Part shown: piece after piece, positions 49,501 through 50,767 of the stretch
Layout of the letters: every line of letters begins with the position of its first letter
Position numbering within the stretch: the stretch's first letter is position 1
Source: an uncultured Prevotella sp.
GTDB lineage: Bacteria > Bacteroidota > Bacteroidia > Bacteroidales > Bacteroidaceae
Assembly: GCA_905236875.1 (NCBI GenBank)
Contig: CAJOQT010000068.1
Span: 1-50,767 of the forward strand
Reading direction: 5' to 3'
DNA length: 50,767 bases
Position numbers and translations under genes: made by a program
The notes under the pieces: generated by a model
What the model was told of the DNA's origin: nothing
What the model saw: the letters and a program-made list of their open reading frames with translations, nothing else
The model's database searches: none

Positions 49501-50767
49501 CAGAACATGCCCCACTCAATGTGTTGGAGCAGGAGTTGCACGAGATGATTGCGGGCATCATTGGTAACACCGATTTCGGCATTACTACGGTTCTGGGACA
49601 TGCTGGTCTGACCTCTATCTCTGCCATCAAGCTGGCCATACAGGTGAACAAACGCTATGGCATTACCCTCAATGCGAAGTCATTGGTCAAGAACGGTACA
49701 CTGCAAAGCATTGAGAATGAGATACTCAGACAGACTATCCCCCAACCCCTCCCTGCAAGGGAGGGGAGTGGTTACTCTCAAGGATCTCGTCCATCTTCTC
49801 CCCTCACTTACAGGGAGGGGCAGGGGGTGGGTCTCTCCTACGCCCAAACTGGTGTTTATTTCGACTGCCTGAGAAATCCCACATCAACGCTGTACAATAT
49901 TCCATACTGCATTAAGTTCCAGAAGGATACAGATACGGGAGCACTTGCCGAGGCTATCAAGACTTTTGTCAAGGCGCATCCGCAGATGACCGTTCACTTC
50001 GGTAACGGCGAAGCGGGCATCGTTCAAACCGTCAACCTGGAACAGGCTGTAGAGATTCCCATCAACAAGATGAGCGAGGAAGATCTGGTTTCATATAAAC
50101 AGGACTTTGTAAAGCCTTTCGACCTCAGCACGGGACCACTTTATCGCTTCGAAATAGTGACAACCGGACAGCAGACCTATCTGCTGATGGATGTGCATCA
50201 TCTGGTATTCGACGGTGGTTCTGTTGACATCTTCCTGCAGCAACTATGTTCTTTGCTCGACGGTCGTGCCATCGAGGAAGAAGATCAGAGCTATGCAGCC
50301 TATGTAACAGCAGAACAGGCCGCAGAAGGAGGTGAGGACTATCTCGCTTCCAGGGACTTCTTCAAAGACCGTCTGGCAGCTGTCGAGGCTGCTACGGAGG
50401 TACGTCCCGACCTGCCGAATCCCGTCAAGGGAACTATCAGCAAGGCCATCTCCGCTCTTGATATCAGGTCTATAGACACCTTCTGTCGCAATAACAATAT
50501 CACACCTGCCCATCTGATTCTTGCGGCCGTCTATTATTCACTATCACGTTTCGCCAATAGTGAACAGGTTTGCATGACCACCGTCTCAAGCGGCCGCTCC
50601 AATCTGCATATCCGCAACACCATAGGTATGTTTGTCAATACCCTGGCCCTGAGTGCAACTATCGGAAAACAGACTGTGAAAGAATTTTTGCAGGAGGTGA
50701 GCGAAAACTTCGACGAGACACTGCGTCACGAGAACTATCCGTTTGCACAGATTGCCGCTGACTACGG
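46560..50767 (+). CDS. Non-ribosomal peptide synthetase, 5' part (C-A-T-C...)
   Basis: The reading frame is open from 46560 to the window edge (more than 1400 residues). Domain order: condensation (H127-H128-x3-D132), adenylation (about 440-910; LYTSGSTGVPKG, FDVHQEGIYPPLTGG, NGYGPTEATI, YRTGDIVRYLPDG, GRRDGQVKIRGFRIE), carrier (GLTSISAIKL, Ser1019 as the phosphopantetheine site), and a second condensation domain (H1213-H1214-x3-DG). The A4 Asp suggests an alpha-amino acid substrate; identity not readable. A condensation domain at the very N terminus implies an acyl starter or an upstream partner. Five C/G-rich repeats are read in frame (near 47160, 48183, 48323, 49026, 49739). It is coupled to the MATE exporter gene. 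Confidence 0.93.
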   Translation, partial: MKTSAPLTKTQYGLYVECVNHPGEPCYNVPCFYILDGSLDEERLRKAVETVVSAHPTLFTRIELTDQGDPVQTIDDTETFSLQVEHTDDIEAAKQTMVQPFNIVGDRLFRIRLLRDKEHFYYFQDVHHTLFDGGSQGIMLADIEKAYNDEPLEAEQLTMAQLAIAEEEQRRTALFQEDKKWYAENFDCGDCYSPLLPDQPHPLAPSPKSDGEALLTRKMAVDKDRVDAFCKTNGIFRSSFFTAAYAYLLAKYNNEEQVLFNTVHNGRADKRASRTVGMLVKTVPVYARFDGDTRVLDFIKAGEKQMNGCRQHDSYNYSDVVNDLGLQPATLFIWHGNTLENNPFCGKPMKFILLCNNSREVSLYLKVVIKEGQFVVEAEYNGNEYSEALMSQFMESYEAVLEGFLTQERLCDISMTTASQMALLDSFNDTDRPYDDTQTVVSLFRRQAKATPDAEAVVFKDHRYTYAEVDDISDRIAAYIVSKGLGVGDAVSILIPRCEWMAIASLGVLKAGCAYQPLDPTYPKERLNFMMQDAAARLLISLTPDPCPPSVSPRKREGSEWLAGLDYIKEAGIPVFDLADVKSLPKATSPLSIGEVLGGKAPKPSDRFILLYTSGSTGVPKGCQLTHANLVCYCNWYWKYYGLKPEHNVAEYASYGFDVHQEGIYPPLTGGATVHIIPEELRLDLVSLNEYLEREHITHTFMTTQVGYQFATNIENHSLVHLSVAGEKLASIAPPQGYQLHNGYGPTEATIIITVYPITKKDTDVPIGKPLDNVRLYVVDQQGHRLPVGALGELWAAGPQVALGYLNRPEKTAEVFIANPFIAPLLSPEGDTNTQSHEAPSGVVGGDKYARVYRTGDIVRYLPDGNIQFVGRRDGQVKIRGFRIELKEVEAVIREFPGIKDATVQAFDDENGGKFIAAYIVSDEQVDIEAMNNFILNQKPPYMVPAVTMQIEKIPLNQNQKVNKKALPKPIKSVAVAQQETEHAPLNVLEQELHEMIAGIIGNTDFGITTVLGHAGLTSISAIKLAIQVNKRYGITLNAKSLVKNGTLQSIENEILRQTIPQPLPAREGSGYSQGSRPSSPLTYREGQGVGLSYAQTGVYFDCLRNPTSTLYNIPYCIKFQKDTDTGALAEAIKTFVKAHPQMTVHFGNGEAGIVQTVNLEQAVEIPINKMSEEDLVSYKQDFVKPFDLSTGPLYRFEIVTTGQQTYLLMDVHHLVFDGGSVDIFLQQLCSLLDGRAIEEEDQSYAAYVTAEQAAEGGEDYLASRDFFKDRLAAVEAATEVRPDLPNPVKGTISKAISALDIRSIDTFCRNNNITPAHLILAAVYYSLSRFANSEQVCMTTVSSGRSNLHIRNTIGMFVNTLALSATIGKQTVKEFLQEVSENFDETLRHENYPFAQIAADY
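47157..47200 (+). repeat. C/G-rich insert 1 in the peptide synthetase gene
   Basis: CACCCCCTCGCCCCCTCTCC followed by AAAAGCGATGGGGAAG encodes HPLAPSPKSDGE in the first condensation domain. A half palindrome. Confidence 0.6.
48183..48360 (+). repeat. C/G-rich inserts 2 and 3 in the peptide synthetase gene
   Basis: 48183-48238 (CACCCCCGACCCCTGCCCCC, then TCTCCCCCCGAAAGAGGGAG) encodes SLTPDPCPPSVSPRKREGSE. 48323-48360 (CTCCCCTCTCTATCGGAGAG) encodes SPLSIGEVLGG. Both lie between the A2 and A3 motifs of the adenylation domain. They might be the two arms of one larger element separated by about 85 bp. Confidence 0.65.
49026..49100 (+). repeat. C/G-rich double palindrome 4 in the peptide synthetase gene
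   Basis: TTGTCCCCTGAGGGGGACA and ACCCTCAGGGGTCGTAGGGG flank a centre of about 20 bp. It encodes LLSPEGDTN...SGVVGGD between the A6 and A7 motifs, in frame. Confidence 0.75.
49739..49838 (+). repeat. C/G-rich double palindrome 5 in the peptide synthetase gene
   Basis: AACCCCTCCCTGCAAGGGAG and CTCCCCTCACTTACAGGGAG form the two halves around a ~25-bp centre. It forms the linker between the carrier domain and the second condensation domain, in frame. Confidence 0.75.

Overview
The window reads as a Bacteroidales chromosome, most likely Prevotellaceae (gut or rumen Prevotella type). The evidence is direct: eleven or so promoters fit the Bacteroidetes pattern TTG-N19/20-TAnnTTTG, Shine-Dalgarno sequences are weak or absent, three secreted proteins end in a GIYIxNGKKVVxK tail typical of Prevotella surface proteins, and the housekeeping genes have Bacteroidales-type sequences (NhaD antiporter, carboxyspermidine-type dehydrogenase, DUF2723 protein, SPFH plus ribbon-helix-helix pair). 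No rRNA, tRNA, CRISPR array, insertion sequence or phage gene was seen.

Layout. 1-390: decayed coding remnants and the rsmA promoter. 391-1206: rsmA. 1207-1857: a stand-alone transcription unit with two micro-ORFs, then a G/C-rich palindromic element. 1858-5266 (minus): cyclophilin, MATE exporter and NhaD antiporter in one operon. 5411-17142 (plus): an uncharacterised protein and a lipoprotein, a polyamine-type dehydrogenase, purD, two membrane proteins, a very large DUF2723 protein, a polysaccharide deacetylase, frr and rsgA. 17160-19222 (minus): aldose epimerase, ribbon-helix-helix protein, SPFH protein. 19456-20670: mnmA. 20724-30711 (plus): four sensor histidine kinases head to tail. 30712-30992: eight 22-bp tandem repeats between convergent genes. 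30993-43358 (minus): three cassettes, each a large secreted protein followed by a ~53-residue peptide; one large protein is a GH81 beta-1,3-glucanase. 43714-44022: DUF4298 protein. 44282-50767 (plus): a cupin-MsrA fusion, a MATE exporter and the first ~1400 residues of a non-ribosomal peptide synthetase that runs off the window.

What stands out. (1) In the four tandem kinases, numbers 1 and 3 have lost the phospho-accepting His (Tyr476 and Gln741) and the N-box Asn, while numbers 2 and 4 keep both: alternating pseudokinase and kinase. (2) Short DNA repeats have entered open reading frames, including rsgA, mnmA, purD, a kinase, the glucanase and the peptide synthetase, without breaking them. 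One class is a C/G-rich palindrome recalling Rickettsia palindromic elements. The other is built of 7-bp units; GTTGTCY heptamers read as DNGQQTT-like peptides in one orientation and differently in the other. (3) Three housekeeping genes (purD, frr, mnmA) share one promoter module in which the -33 TTG lies in the right arm of a hairpin. (4) Secreted-protein and small-peptide genes alternate strictly three times in one transcription unit.

Limits: all calls come from reading the sequence. Family names are by recognition of motifs, and domain edges are approximate.
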